Assembly: GCF_018986735.1 (NCBI RefSeq)
Contig: NZ_CP065521.1
Coordinates: forward strand, 1,798,001-1,862,000
Source: Schaalia sp. 19OD2882
Lineage (GTDB): Bacteria; Actinomycetota; Actinomycetes; Actinomycetales; Actinomycetaceae
Direction of reading: 5' to 3'
Length of the DNA: 64,000 bases
In this document: piece by piece, positions 19,460 to 28,403 of the stretch
How positions within the stretch are numbered: the stretch's first letter is position 1
How the letters are laid out: the number at the start of each line of letters is the position of its first letter
The notes under the pieces: model-generated
Database searches by the model: none
Told to the model about the DNA's origin: nothing
What the model saw: the letters and a program-made list of their open reading frames with translations, nothing else
Program-made: the position numbers and the translations under genes

Positions 19460-20593
19460 ATGAAGCCTCCTGCGACCCCGGACTCCCACCGATTCAAGGT
19501 CACCGAGGCGGGTCTGGCGGGTTTCGTCATCCACGTGGTGGTCGGATACGCCCTGCTGCTGGCCGTCCTGACGGCCATCGACACCACGCAGCAGCACCCG
19601 TGTCGATCGATCGGGTTGGTGGCCAGCACCCTGGTCGCCGTCCTCTTCCACCTCGTGCGCCGATGGGTCATCGCCCAACGCCCGGTCTCATGGCTCTGGG
19701 GCGCTGCGGCAGGGGCGCTGGCGCTCACCTCCTTTGCCCTGTCGGACAACTGGGCGATGTTGGGTGTGGCAGCGGCGTGCATTGCCATCGCGGTTGCACC
19801 CAAGTGGTGGGTGTGGCCCCTCGAAATCATCCTCTTCGCCGGCGCAATCCTCAGCATTTCGATTCCTGCCCCGCAGATGGTGGCCGTCGAGTCCGCGATC
19901 ATCCTCATCTCCACCTTGGTCACCGTCATCCTGTACGTCCTGGTCCGCGTCATCACCCTGCTGCGCCAGCTCGACGTGGTCCAGGAGGAAATCGCTCGCA
20001 CTCGCGTGGACCAGGAGCGCCTGCGGATCGCCAGGGAACTGCACGACGTCCTGGGGCGCACCCTTGTCGCAGCCTCCTTGCGCAACCAGGCAGCGATCCA
20101 GTTGTTGGCGACCTCGCCGGACAAGGCGGCGGCGCAGATGGAGGCCACCCACAAGACCCTGGCTTCAGGCCAGTTGGCCCTGCGTTCCTTGACGTCGGGG
20201 GTCGTCGTGGCCGGACTGGCCGAAGAAGTTGCTTCCGCAGCAGCCCTGTGCCACGTGAAGAGCATCAACACCTCCCTGGACGTCGCCGAACTGCCCGACG
20301 GCCCACACTCCAGGTTCTGCGCCCAAGTGGTCCGTGAAGCCGTCACCAACATGCTCAAGCACGCCCGGCCGACGACCTGCAGCATCACGATCCGTCACAA
20401 GGGCGACACGCTGGTCACTCGCATCGTCAACGACGGGGCACCGGCCGGCAACGAGTCCGCAAGCGGGACGGGCCTGGCCGAGCTGCGCAAGCGGGCCGCG
20501 GCCATGGGTGGAACACTGGAGGCCGATCAGGACGCACAGGGACACTTCACGGTCACAGTGCGTCTGCCCGCCGCCGACCTCGTCGAGGAGTGA
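19460..20593 (+). CDS. NarL/DesK-type sensor histidine kinase
   Basis: Membrane sensor of a two-component system, 377 residues. About five or six membrane helices fill residues 20-168. A short coiled segment precedes the HisKA_3 motif RIARELHDVLGRTL with phospho-acceptor H195, and a HATPase_c domain follows (REAVTNMLKHA N-box; SGTGLAELRKRAAAMGG). With almost no extracellular loop it probably senses a membrane or envelope signal. It is followed after one base by its response regulator, and both converge on an ABC exporter that they may control. Confidence 0.9.
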   Translation: MKPPATPDSHRFKVTEAGLAGFVIHVVVGYALLLAVLTAIDTTQQHPCRSIGLVASTLVAVLFHLVRRWVIAQRPVSWLWGAAAGALALTSFALSDNWAMLGVAAACIAIAVAPKWWVWPLEIILFAGAILSISIPAPQMVAVESAIILISTLVTVILYVLVRVITLLRQLDVVQEEIARTRVDQERLRIARELHDVLGRTLVAASLRNQAAIQLLATSPDKAAAQMEATHKTLASGQLALRSLTSGVVVAGLAEEVASAAALCHVKSINTSLDVAELPDGPHSRFCAQVVREAVTNMLKHARPTTCSITIRHKGDTLVTRIVNDGAPAGNESASGTGLAELRKRAAAMGGTLEADQDAQGHFTVTVRLPAADLVEE

Positions 20594-20594
20594 C

Positions 20595-21233
20595 ATGAGC
20601 CAGGACCCGACCGTCCCCCGGACACCCGTGCTGCGTCTGCTCATCGCCGAGGACGTGGATCTGGTCGCCGAGGCCTTCGAAGCCCTGCTCAGTGTGGAAC
20701 CCGCCTTCGAGGTCGTGGGGCGCGTCGGACGGGGCGACGTGGTGGCCCGGACCGTCCTCGACCTGTCAGCGGACGTCGTCGTCATGGACATCGACATGCC
20801 CGGGGCCACAGGGATCGAGGCAACCTCCCACGTCAAGCAGGTGGCGCCCGACTGCAAAGTCCTGCTGCTCACAGCCCTGCCGGGCAGCGGTCACGTCCAC
20901 AGGGCCCTGGCCGCCGGGGCCGACGGCTACCTGGTGAAGTCGACGACCGGCGCCCGGCTGTTGGACGCCATCAAGAAGGTTGCCGCCGGTGGGACCGTCA
21001 TCGACCCGGACTTGGCGGCCGACGCCCTGCGGGTGGGCCCCTGCCCACTGACCGACCGCGAGGTCGAGATCCTCACCCCGGTCTCGCAGGGTGCCACAAC
21101 GGAGGAGACCGCGGGTGTCCTCTTCCTGTCGGCCGGCACCGTGCGCAACTACCTGTCCAATGCCATGACCCGCTTGGGGGTCTCGACCCGCATGCAGGCC
21201 GTGTCCCTGGCGACCGAGCGGGGCTGGCTCTGA
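20595..21233 (+). CDS. LuxR/NarL-family response regulator
   Basis: 212-residue partner of the preceding kinase. Receiver domain with acidic pocket IAEDVD and phospho-acceptor D65 in VVMDIDMPG, Lys in GYLVKSTTGA; C-terminal LuxR helix-turn-helix (LTDREVEIL, TVRNYLSNAMTRLGVSTRMQA). GAGGAG lies shortly before the ATG. Likely targets, by position only, are the ABC genes on the opposite strand. Confidence 0.92.
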   Translation: MSQDPTVPRTPVLRLLIAEDVDLVAEAFEALLSVEPAFEVVGRVGRGDVVARTVLDLSADVVVMDIDMPGATGIEATSHVKQVAPDCKVLLLTALPGSGHVHRALAAGADGYLVKSTTGARLLDAIKKVAAGGTVIDPDLAADALRVGPCPLTDREVEILTPVSQGATTEETAGVLFLSAGTVRNYLSNAMTRLGVSTRMQAVSLATERGWL

Positions 21234-21269
21234 GGCCACGGCCTCGTCACCGCCCCGCTCCCGTCCTCG

Positions 21270-22009
21270 TCAGCGGCTGGATGCCGAACGACGGAAGGCC
21301 ACAAGCGCCAGGGCCACGAAGAGTGCGGTCCAGACCGTGAAGACGGCTCCGGCCTGGACGGGTGCCGCCGACAGGCCCGACATGATCGCCTTGCCGGTGT
21401 CGGCGATCTGGAAGGACGGGGTCCACGTGGTGATGGCGGCCAACCAGTCGGGCATCATCTCCCGCGGCATCCACAGGCCTCCGACGATGGAGAAGAGCAT
21501 GAGGACGGTCATCGCGGCCGCATAACTGCTCTCCTGGCGGGTCACCAGGCCTATGACGACACCCAGGGCCGCAAAGACCGTGGACCCCACGACCACCACG
21601 CCCAGGGCCATGGCCAGGTGCGCCGGATCCAAGGGCACGTGATTGACGACGACCCCTGAGATGAAGACACCCAGAACCGCCGGGACCCCCAGGAGGATCG
21701 CCGAGAGGATCTTGCCCCCACGATGTCGACGGGGCGCAGCGGCGTCAGGGTGAGGTACGAGAACCAACCGCTTCCCCGCTCCTGCGCCAGCCGGTTGCCG
21801 GCGATGGTCAGGCAAGCGGAGAGGGTCGCGAAGGTCGCCATGTTCATCATGTAGCCAGTGGCGAAGGCCTGGAGTTTGTCGGCGGGCAGGTTCCCGCCGT
21901 TGAGCTGGACGAAGACGATGTTCATCGCGATCGGGACGACCATCGTGAGCAGAAGGAATCGGGGGGTGCGCAGGATGCGGCGCACTTCGAAGGCGACGTA
22001 GGAATGCAT
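21270..22009 (-). pseudogene. ABC-2 type transporter permease, frameshifted
   Basis: The gene begins with ATG at 22009 (GAAGGAGG upstream; product MHSYVAFEVRRILRTPRF) and reads well to LTPLRPVDIVG. It then loses frame at the C5 tract 21715-21719 (G5 on the coding strand). Adding one G restores GKILSAILLGVPAVLGVF and a normal membrane protein to the stop at 21270, about 246 residues with six helices, as in DrrB/ABC-2 permeases. As written, the product is cut short. It may be a real mutation, a phase-variable tract or a sequencing error. It pairs with the ATPase just upstream. Confidence 0.85.
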
Positions 22010-22040
22010 GGGAGTTCCTCCTTCGTGGATCCGGTGGCGC

Positions 22041-23021
22041 TCAGGCGCGGTCGGGGTCGATGACGGAGAGGTAGGCCTGGTCCAGGCTGGCCTCCTGGAT
22101 GGTGATGTCAACCGCTTCGGGCAGCAGGTTGACCAATTCGCGCAGGGTTCGGTCGGCATTGCTCGTGTGCAGGATCTGCAGGCCGTCGATGCAGGAGTGG
22201 GACAGGTCGCCGCTGAGGCGCTCCATCCAGTTCTGCGGCGGGGTGGCACCCCACCGGAACTGCACCTGCGGGCGACCCGCGCGTGCACGCAACTGCTCGG
22301 GGGTCTCATCGGCGACGACCCTGCCGTGGGCGATGACCAGCACCCGGTCGGCGGCGGTCGCGGCCTCCTCCATGTGGTGGGTCGTGAAGAAGACGGTGCG
22401 CCCGAGTTTCGCGGCGGTCGAGCGCACGGCGTTCCAGAAGGTGTAGCGGCTGGCCACGTCCATCTCATTCGTGGGTTCGTCCAGGATGAGCAGTCGCGGC
22501 TGGCCGACCAGGGCCAAGGCGAAGCGCACGCGTTGGCGTTCGCCGCCGGAGAGCCTTTCCACGCGGCGCCCGGCGACGTCCCTCAGACCTGCCAGGTCAA
22601 TGGCCTCATCGACGTCCATGGGGCGGGCGTGCTGGCGGGCCATGAAGGCGACCAGTTCGCGCACGGTCACGCAGTCGGCCATGCCGGCGGATTGCAGCAT
22701 GACCCCGATCTCCCCTTGGCGCACTGCCGCGCGGGGTGCCAGACCGAAGATCTGGACGCTGCCGCGGTCCGGGTTGTTGAGGCCCAGCATGAGGCTGACC
22801 AGCGTGGACTTGCCGGCACCGTTGGGGCCCAGCAGGGCGACGATCTGCCCGGGTGCGACATCCAGTTTCACGTCGACGAGGGCGGGGGAGGTGGCTGACG
22901 GGTAGGTGAAGCCCAGACCCGAAATCGCCACGGCCGGGACCGTGCCCGATGCTGCGTGGCGTGGGCGGGGGTCCGGGGACGAGGCCGGGCCAGTTCTGAA
23001 CCTGGTGCTGACGGCGGTCAT
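22041..23021 (-). CDS. ABC transporter ATP-binding protein (drug/ABC-2 export type)
   Basis: 326-residue ATPase: Walker A LLGPNGAGKST, Q-loop LQSAG, signature RLSGGERQR, Walker B LLILDEPTNEMD, switch His in FFTTHHMEEA, and a C-terminal extension of about 90 residues like DrrA/CcmA-type exporters. The ATG at 23021 follows GAAGGAGAAA; the upstream ATG at 23144 lacks support. It forms an operon with the permease (31-base gap), opposite the convergent two-component system. Confidence 0.92.
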   Translation of the reverse strand: MTAVSTRFRTGPASSPDPRPRHAASGTVPAVAISGLGFTYPSATSPALVDVKLDVAPGQIVALLGPNGAGKSTLVSLMLGLNNPDRGSVQIFGLAPRAAVRQGEIGVMLQSAGMADCVTVRELVAFMARQHARPMDVDEAIDLAGLRDVAGRRVERLSGGERQRVRFALALVGQPRLLILDEPTNEMDVASRYTFWNAVRSTAAKLGRTVFFTTHHMEEAATAADRVLVIAHGRVVADETPEQLRARAGRPQVQFRWGATPPQNWMERLSGDLSHSCIDGLQILHTSNADRTLRELVNLLPEAVDITIQEASLDQAYLSVIDPDRA

Positions 23022-23153
23022 GGCTTTCTCCTTCAAGGCGTTCTCGATCTTGTCGGGGAGCAGGTCCGGCCGCTCGAAGGGCCCCTCTCCCATACCGAAA
23101 ACGTTAGGAACCCGGGGAAATGCCCGGTAGTGGGAGGTGTCCACTCCTTCATG

Positions 23154-23165
23154 TGACAGGTGTCA
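23154..23165. promoter_or_regulatory. Palindrome upstream of the ABC operon
   Basis: TGACAGGTGTCA is a perfect inverted repeat (TGACA, two bases, TGTCA), about 130 bases before the ATPase start. A minus-strand TAACGT near 23100 could be the -10. Possible operator for the adjacent response regulator; not demonstrated. Confidence 0.35.
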
Positions 23166-23395
23166 GGTCCTGCCCCCGTGATGGTCGCCGGCTCTCCGGG
23201 TCTGAGGTCAGGTGCGGAGCCAAGGCAAGGACCGCAGGCTCCCAGAAGGAACACCGTGGACTCGTCGAGCGGCGCAAGGCTGCCTTCGCCACCGGAGCCG
23301 GTGACGCCAATCAGGTCTGGCCGTTGGAGTTCACCGAGTTCGAGACCACCCCCGGCGCGTCCTGGCCTCTGGCGGGATGGCGCCAAGTCCAACAG
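23166..23395. other. Intergenic stretch between ABC operon and trigger factor
   Basis: No gene or clear signal seen here other than the flanking palindrome and the tig terminator. Confidence 0.5.
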
Positions 23396-23432
23396 GGAAA
23401 GGGCCGGCACCGCTTTGGCGGTGCCGACCCTT
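23396..23432 (-). terminator. Rho-independent terminator of tig
   Basis: On the minus strand, GGCACCGC and GCGGTGCC arms, extended by flanking pairs around CAAA, are followed by CCTTTCCCTGTT. Confidence 0.8.
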
Positions 23433-23461
23433 CGAGTTCTCGCAGGTACGAGCTCAGGCGA

Positions 23462-24808
23462 TCATTCGCCGGATTCAGCAGACTCGATCGCCACGGCCAC
23501 ATCCTCGACGGCGCCGTCGGCCTCGTCCTCGTCGGACTCTTCGACCTCGACGGGGGCCTCACCCAGGAAGGCGGACAGGTCGACGACCTCGCCGGCCGTG
23601 TCCTTGACGGTCACACCACGCAGGGCCTCGACCAGCGCCTTGGCGCGACCCAGGTCCGCGATGACCGAGGACATCTGCTGCGGGGAGGAGAACAACTGGT
23701 TGATGTCCACGCCATAGGTCTGCGACATCTGGATGGCGTAGTCGATGAGCTCCTGCTGGCCCACCTTGACGTCCAGCTTCTTGGCGAGGGCCTCGGAAAG
23801 CAGCTCGGTGCGCAGCTCACGCTCGATGGCCTCACGCGCCTCCTTCTTGTCCTTGGCGGAGGCGCCCTCCTCGACGCGGTGCTCGACCTCGTGGTCGACG
23901 GCCTCGGTGGGCAGAAGGATCTCGACCTTGTCCAACAGGGCATCGACCAGGCGGTCGCGGGCCTGAAGGGCCTGCTCGGAGGTCTTCTGCTTGGAGACCT
24001 GCTCACGCAGGTCGGCCAGCAGTTCCTCGGCGGTGTCGAACTCGGAGACCATCTGGGCGAAGTCGTCGTCGGCCTCGGGCAGCTCACGGACCTTGACGGA
24101 CTTGACGGTCAGGGTGACCTCCGCCTCCTCGTCCTTGTGATCGCCGCCTTTGAGTGTGGAGGTGAAGGTGACCTCGTCGCCGGCCTTCGTGCCGCGCAGG
24201 GCCTTGTCCTGGCCGTCGAGCATGTTGCCCGAGCCGATCTCGTAGGACACGTCGGCCACGGAGTCGACCTCTTCACCGTCGATGGTGGCCACCAGGTCGA
24301 TGGTGGCGAAGTCGCCGGTCTTGGCCTTGCGGGTGACGGGCTTGAGGGTTGCGAAGCGGCCGCGCAGGTCGTCGAGCTCCTTCTGGACGTCCTCGTCGGA
24401 GACTTCGGTGGTGTCGACCTCGATGCCGTCGAGCTCGGGCACCTCGAAGCTGGGGACCACGGCCACTTCGGCGGTGAAGACCAGCTGGCCGCCGGGGGCG
24501 CCGGAGGTCGCCGGAATCTCGGTGACCTCGACCTCGGGCTGGGTCATGGGGCGCAGCTCGTGCTCGGCCACGGCGTCGGAGTACTGGCCGGGCAGGACCT
24601 CGTTGACGACCTGCTCGATGACGGCAGCGCGGCCGAAACGCTGGTCGATGATGCGAGCCGGGACGTGACCCTTGCGGAAGCCGGGGATCGAGACCTGGGA
24701 GGCGATGTCCTTGTACGCCTTGTCCATCTCGGACTTGAGTTCCTCGTAGGGGACCTCGACGGTCAGTCGAACCTTGGTGGGCTCAAGGGTCTCAACGGTG
24801 CTCTTCAC
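23462..24808 (-). CDS. tig: Trigger factor (ribosome-associated chaperone)
   Basis: Peptidyl-prolyl isomerase and chaperone that binds nascent chains at the ribosome exit. 448 residues: N-terminal ribosome-binding domain with the signature PGFRKGHVPARI, central FKBP-type domain (KTGDFATIDLVATIDGEEV; EIGSGNMLDGQDKALRG), helical C-terminal domain and an acidic tail rich in Glu/Asp. GTG start at 24808 with TTGGAGAAC upstream; the ORF is open further 5' but is unlike the family there. Confidence 0.95.
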   Translation of the reverse strand: MKSTVETLEPTKVRLTVEVPYEELKSEMDKAYKDIASQVSIPGFRKGHVPARIIDQRFGRAAVIEQVVNEVLPGQYSDAVAEHELRPMTQPEVEVTEIPATSGAPGGQLVFTAEVAVVPSFEVPELDGIEVDTTEVSDEDVQKELDDLRGRFATLKPVTRKAKTGDFATIDLVATIDGEEVDSVADVSYEIGSGNMLDGQDKALRGTKAGDEVTFTSTLKGGDHKDEEAEVTLTVKSVKVRELPEADDDFAQMVSEFDTAEELLADLREQVSKQKTSEQALQARDRLVDALLDKVEILLPTEAVDHEVEHRVEEGASAKDKKEAREAIERELRTELLSEALAKKLDVKVGQQELIDYAIQMSQTYGVDINQLFSSPQQMSSVIADLGRAKALVEALRGVTVKDTAGEVVDLSAFLGEAPVEVEESDEDEADGAVEDVAVAIESAESGE

Positions 24809-24868
24809 GGATTGTTCTCCAACGTCTTGTCCGGTGGGTGCGCAAAACGGGCGCACGACAACCCGACG

Positions 24869-24898
24869 ATTCTATGTCAGCGCGCCACTTCGATGCCA
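24869..24898 (-). promoter_or_regulatory. Candidate tig promoter
   Basis: TAGAAT on the minus strand (24869-24874), five of six consensus bases, with a weak TGGCAT 18 bases upstream. It would give a leader of about 55 bases. Confidence 0.45.
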
Positions 24899-24919
24899 CG
24901 ACGGCCAGCGGCTTCCTCG

Positions 24920-25498
24920 TCACACAGGGGCGTCGCCGAGCGCCACGTCACCCTCACCCACAACCCCTTCCTCGCCCTCGGTGGCGCGCCCGGCCATGAC
25001 CGCCTTTCGATTGTCTGCGGCGGCGGCCCTCATGAACCCGAATGCGCAGCCCCACACCAGGGCCACATGGATGGCGAGGTATCGCGCCGAGTCATCACCG
25101 GGCCCACCCGCGAACGCGGGAATGGTCTGCAGGTGCTCCACGAGCAAGAGGAAGGGGTACCAGGTCCACCCCACCGGCACCATGAGCAGGTGCAGGACCG
25201 TTGGCACGGACGCGGGCCGCACTGCCCCGTCGATCCGGATGCGCGCGGCCAACGGACCCAGGGTGAGTTGGCGCGCCAGCGCGTTGAACAGGGTGATGGG
25301 GACGGCCAGGAACATCAGGACCAGGCCGGCTGCCGGTTCGTGGCCGAAGAACACGCCGGTGAGGATGAACAGGACGACCATTTCGAGCACGACGATCGAG
25401 AAGGCGAATGTGGCGGCAGAAAACCAGGACGCCGCCTTGGTCATGGGGGACGGCACCTCTTGCGCGCCAAGGTTCGTCATGCGACAAGTCTGCCCCAT
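24920..25498 (-). CDS. Four-helix integral membrane protein, unknown function
   Basis: 192 residues with about four hydrophobic helices (near 28-50, 58-80, 95-120, 140-162) and a charged C-terminal tail. I recognise no family. The ATG at 25498 is preceded by GGAAGG; an in-frame ATG at 25480 is an alternative. It stands alone between tig and the divergent metallo-hydrolase. Confidence 0.65.
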   Translation of the reverse strand: MGQTCRMTNLGAQEVPSPMTKAASWFSAATFAFSIVVLEMVVLFILTGVFFGHEPAAGLVLMFLAVPITLFNALARQLTLGPLAARIRIDGAVRPASVPTVLHLLMVPVGWTWYPFLLLVEHLQTIPAFAGGPGDDSARYLAIHVALVWGCAFGFMRAAAADNRKAVMAGRATEGEEGVVGEGDVALGDAPV

Positions 25499-25650
25499 CG
25501 GCCCCTTCCGGGGGGCGAGGGCGGCCTTTCGTTCCCACGCCTCGCCCTGGATCCCGGAATGGCCGACGCACGCACACGATGCGGATGATTTCCGAGACGT
25601 GCGTCACCTTTCGCCGCGCGTCGCATGGGTGAAGGGGGCAGGCTGGAGGC

Positions 25651-27084
25651 ATGGGAACCACGACGCTGTCCTTCCTCGGAGCGGCCGGAACCGTCACCGG
25701 CTCCAAGCACCTGCTGACCCTCGATGCACACACCGCCACGCCCCGCCACATCCTCGTCGACTGCGGGATGTACCAGGGCGAGAAGCACCTTCGCCGTCTG
25801 AACTGGGCGGACTTTCCGATCCCACCCTCATCGATTTCCGACGTGCTGCTCACCCACGCCCACATGGACCATTCGGGGATGCTCCCCCGCCTGGTCAAAC
25901 AGGGCTTCCACGGGCGCATCTGGTGCACGCGGGCCACTGCGGACCTCACTGAGATCATCCTGCGCGATTCCGCCTTCCTGCAGGAGCGTGACGCGGAGTA
26001 CGCGCGCGAACGCGGATACTCAAAGCACCGCTCCCCCGAGCCCCTCTACCGGATCGGCGACGTGGAGAACACTTTGCCCCTATTCCGCACCGTCGACTTC
26101 GACACCGAATTGGACCTGGGAGACGCAGTGGTGGCCACATGGGTGCGCAGCGGGCACATCCTCGGCTCGGCCTCCATCCACGTGCGCACCGACGAGGGTT
26201 CCGTGCTCTTTTCCGGCGACATCGGGCGGCACACGCACCCGGTGCTGCGTCCCCGCGAGATCCCGCCCGGGGCGGATGTGGTCCTGGTCGAATCGACCTA
26301 TGGGGACAGGGAGCATTTCGAGCCGCAGGAGCCGCCGCACGAGGTGTTCGCCGACGCCATTCGACGCACGATCGAACGCGGCGGGTCGGTCCTGGTGCCG
26401 GCCTTCGCAGTGGATCGCACGGAGGTGGTGCTGCACACCTTGGCGCGGATGCAGGCCGAGGGCCGGATCCCACGGGTTCCCGTGTTCATGGACTCGCCAA
26501 TGGCGCTGGCGTCACTGCGGATCTACCAGGCGCCGCGCAATGCCGAGGAGTTGACGCCCGAGGTCCAGGGTCTGGCCCTGTCGGAGCTGGACCTGCGAGA
26601 AGTGCGCGACCCGAGGCAGTCCCAGCGCCTGAACCACCCGGAGCAGCCGTGCATCATCATTTCGGCCTCCGGCATGGCCACCGGCGGGCGTGTTCTGCAC
26701 CATCTGGAGACGATGTTGCCGGATCCTCGCCACACGGTGGTGCTCACCGGATACCAGGCGGTGGGTACGCGCGGACGCGCGCTGGTGGAGGGTGCGCGGC
26801 ATCTGAAGATGTACGGCGCATACGTGGCGGTGCGCGCGCAGATCGTCAGGGACGAGGAGTTCTCCGTGCACGCCGACGGCTCCGAACTGGTCGACTGGAT
26901 CGCCGCCCTGGACCCGCCGCCCAGCCACGTGTTCTGCGTCCACGGAGAGCCGGAGTCCGCGCAGGCCCTGTCGGAGCGCCTCGGTGACGAGGTCGGGGTG
27001 GTGGCCGTGGTCCCCACACGGGGCGAACACATCCGGGTCCGCTCGGGCCGAATCCGCCAGGTCAACGCCACCCTCAACCCGTGA
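25651..27084 (+). CDS. Beta-CASP metallo-beta-lactamase-fold hydrolase (RNA-processing type)
   Basis: 477 residues. MBL motif HAHMDHSG (two-metal site), GHILGSASIH, FSGDIGR, then beta-CASP motifs: VESTYGDREH (motif A), ISASGMATGGRV and EFSVHADGSELVDWI with the RMMBL His. These features are shared with CPSF-73-like and YSH1-type nucleases, so an RNA exo/endonuclease role is likely, though the protein is shorter than RNase J. No partner genes nearby. The stop codon TGA is the first part of a 21-bp intergenic repeat. Confidence 0.88.
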   Translation: MGTTTLSFLGAAGTVTGSKHLLTLDAHTATPRHILVDCGMYQGEKHLRRLNWADFPIPPSSISDVLLTHAHMDHSGMLPRLVKQGFHGRIWCTRATADLTEIILRDSAFLQERDAEYARERGYSKHRSPEPLYRIGDVENTLPLFRTVDFDTELDLGDAVVATWVRSGHILGSASIHVRTDEGSVLFSGDIGRHTHPVLRPREIPPGADVVLVESTYGDREHFEPQEPPHEVFADAIRRTIERGGSVLVPAFAVDRTEVVLHTLARMQAEGRIPRVPVFMDSPMALASLRIYQAPRNAEELTPEVQGLALSELDLREVRDPRQSQRLNHPEQPCIIISASGMATGGRVLHHLETMLPDPRHTVVLTGYQAVGTRGRALVEGARHLKMYGAYVAVRAQIVRDEEFSVHADGSELVDWIAALDPPPSHVFCVHGEPESAQALSERLGDEVGVVAVVPTRGEHIRVRSGRIRQVNATLNP

Positions 27085-27117
27085 GATTCGTCCGTCATTC
27101 CGCGAGATTCGTCCGCC
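27081..27117 (-). repeat. 21-bp-period intergenic repeat, locus 2 (two units)
   Basis: Two units with GAGATTCG at 27083 and 27104, 21 bases apart; unit core is the reverse complement of locus 1. The first unit starts within the stop codon of the metallo-hydrolase gene. Confidence 0.88.
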
Positions 27118-27448
27118 GTCCCGTCGGCGAAGGCACACGCAGGAGTGCGCCCACACGCGTCTTCGCCGGCACCAGCGTCACCCGAAGCGACATCCAGGCC
27201 CGATTCCGGGACAATTTGTCGCACTGCGTGACGCTTGTGCGTCCGCGAGTGCGGCTTGCCCCAACATCTCGGCCGATGCCAGCACTTTCCACGACACCGC
27301 CAACACCTGCGTGCGCCCGATCGGGCTCACCTCATGCGCCCGCCTCTTGAGAGGTTTGCAGTTGGCCAGACACCAAACGAGAACAGCAGAATCACTGTTC
27401 TTGTCCGACTTAGGTTCCACAGGCCCGAGAGACTCAGCCCCCGAGTTC
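27118..27448. other. Intergenic stretch, no gene seen
   Basis: Lower GC than neighbours and no ORF with protein-like composition on either strand. Flanked by two sets of 21-bp repeats. Confidence 0.5.
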
Positions 27449-27510
27449 AAGGATGAGTTTCACGACACCAAGGAAGAACTTCCCGATACGACGGACGATT
27501 CTCACGAGGA
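27449..27510 (+). repeat. Degenerate 21-bp-period repeat, locus 2b
   Basis: Three units starting at 27449, 27470 and 27491. Only the last (GACGGACGATTCTCACG) is close to the consensus; the others match at roughly 11-13 of 18 positions but keep the 21-base phase. Possibly a decayed array. Confidence 0.6.
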
Positions 27511-27536
27511 GGGGTGGCTTTTGACACCGCATGGGT

Positions 27537-28403
27537 TCAGACTCCGTGGGCGGCAAGGACTTCGCTGACTCGCGCCAGCCGCACGTGCCGGTCGGCGCCA
27601 CTGTCGCGGCCCAGATGCACTTCCTCGGCAACCCGGCCGTCGACCAGCACCACCACCCTATCTGCACGCGCGGCCACTGACGCGTCGTGGGTCACCAGGA
27701 TGATGGCCGTCCCGGCCGCGTTGATCGCCCCGAGGACGTCCAGCACCTCTGCGGCGCTGGCCCTGTTCAAAGCACCGGTCGGCTCATCGCCGAGCAGCAG
27801 CTGCGGCTCGTTGACCAGCGCCCGACAGATCGCTGCGCGCTGCAGCTGACCGCCGGAGACCTCGTCGACGCGGTGCCGCGACAAGTGGCCGACGCCGACG
27901 CTGTCCATCAGCTGCTCCACCCGGGCCAGGACTTCGGGGCGGGGATGCGTGCGCGCCACCAGGCCGGGCAGGGCCACATTGTCGCCGATGTCCAGGGTCG
28001 GCAGGAACTCAGGCTTTTGGAAGACGAAGCCAAGGGTGCGAAGGCGCCGGGCGGCGCGGGTCTCCTCGTCGGCGGCGGACAGGTCCTCACCGTCGAGCAT
28101 CACTTGGCCGCTGGTGGGCACGTCCACGCCGCCGAGCATGTGCATGAGGGTCGACTTTCCGGAGCCCGACGGCCCCATGACGGCGACGAACTCTCCGGGA
28201 GCGACCGCCAGGTCCACCCCGTGGAGGACCCGCACCTGGCCCCAGTCCTTCGTGACGGCCCGAGCCTCGAGGATGGGACGGATTGCGGCCTCGGGCCTGC
28301 GGGTCGCCACAGCCTCGGGGGCAGTGGCTCGGCGGGCGGCAACCGGATCACGGTCCGGGTCGGAAACGAGGCCGGAGGCGGCAAGCAGCGTGTTCGTGTT
28401 CAC
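27537..28403 (-). CDS. ABC transporter ATP-binding protein (MacB/LolD type)
   Basis: 288 residues. Walker A GPSGSGKST, Q-loop FQKPEFLP, signature EVSGGQLQRAAICRAL, Walker B LLLGDEPTGALN, switch LVTHDASVA. An N-terminal extension of about 40 residues precedes the fold. Start overlaps the stop of the FtsX-type permease by four bases. Last gene of the TetR-MFS-permease-ATPase operon; probable partner of the permease in drug or lipid-linked export. Confidence 0.92.
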   Translation of the reverse strand: MNTNTLLAASGLVSDPDRDPVAARRATAPEAVATRRPEAAIRPILEARAVTKDWGQVRVLHGVDLAVAPGEFVAVMGPSGSGKSTLMHMLGGVDVPTSGQVMLDGEDLSAADEETRAARRLRTLGFVFQKPEFLPTLDIGDNVALPGLVARTHPRPEVLARVEQLMDSVGVGHLSRHRVDEVSGGQLQRAAICRALVNEPQLLLGDEPTGALNRASAAEVLDVLGAINAAGTAIILVTHDASVAARADRVVVLVDGRVAEEVHLGRDSGADRHVRLARVSEVLAAHGV

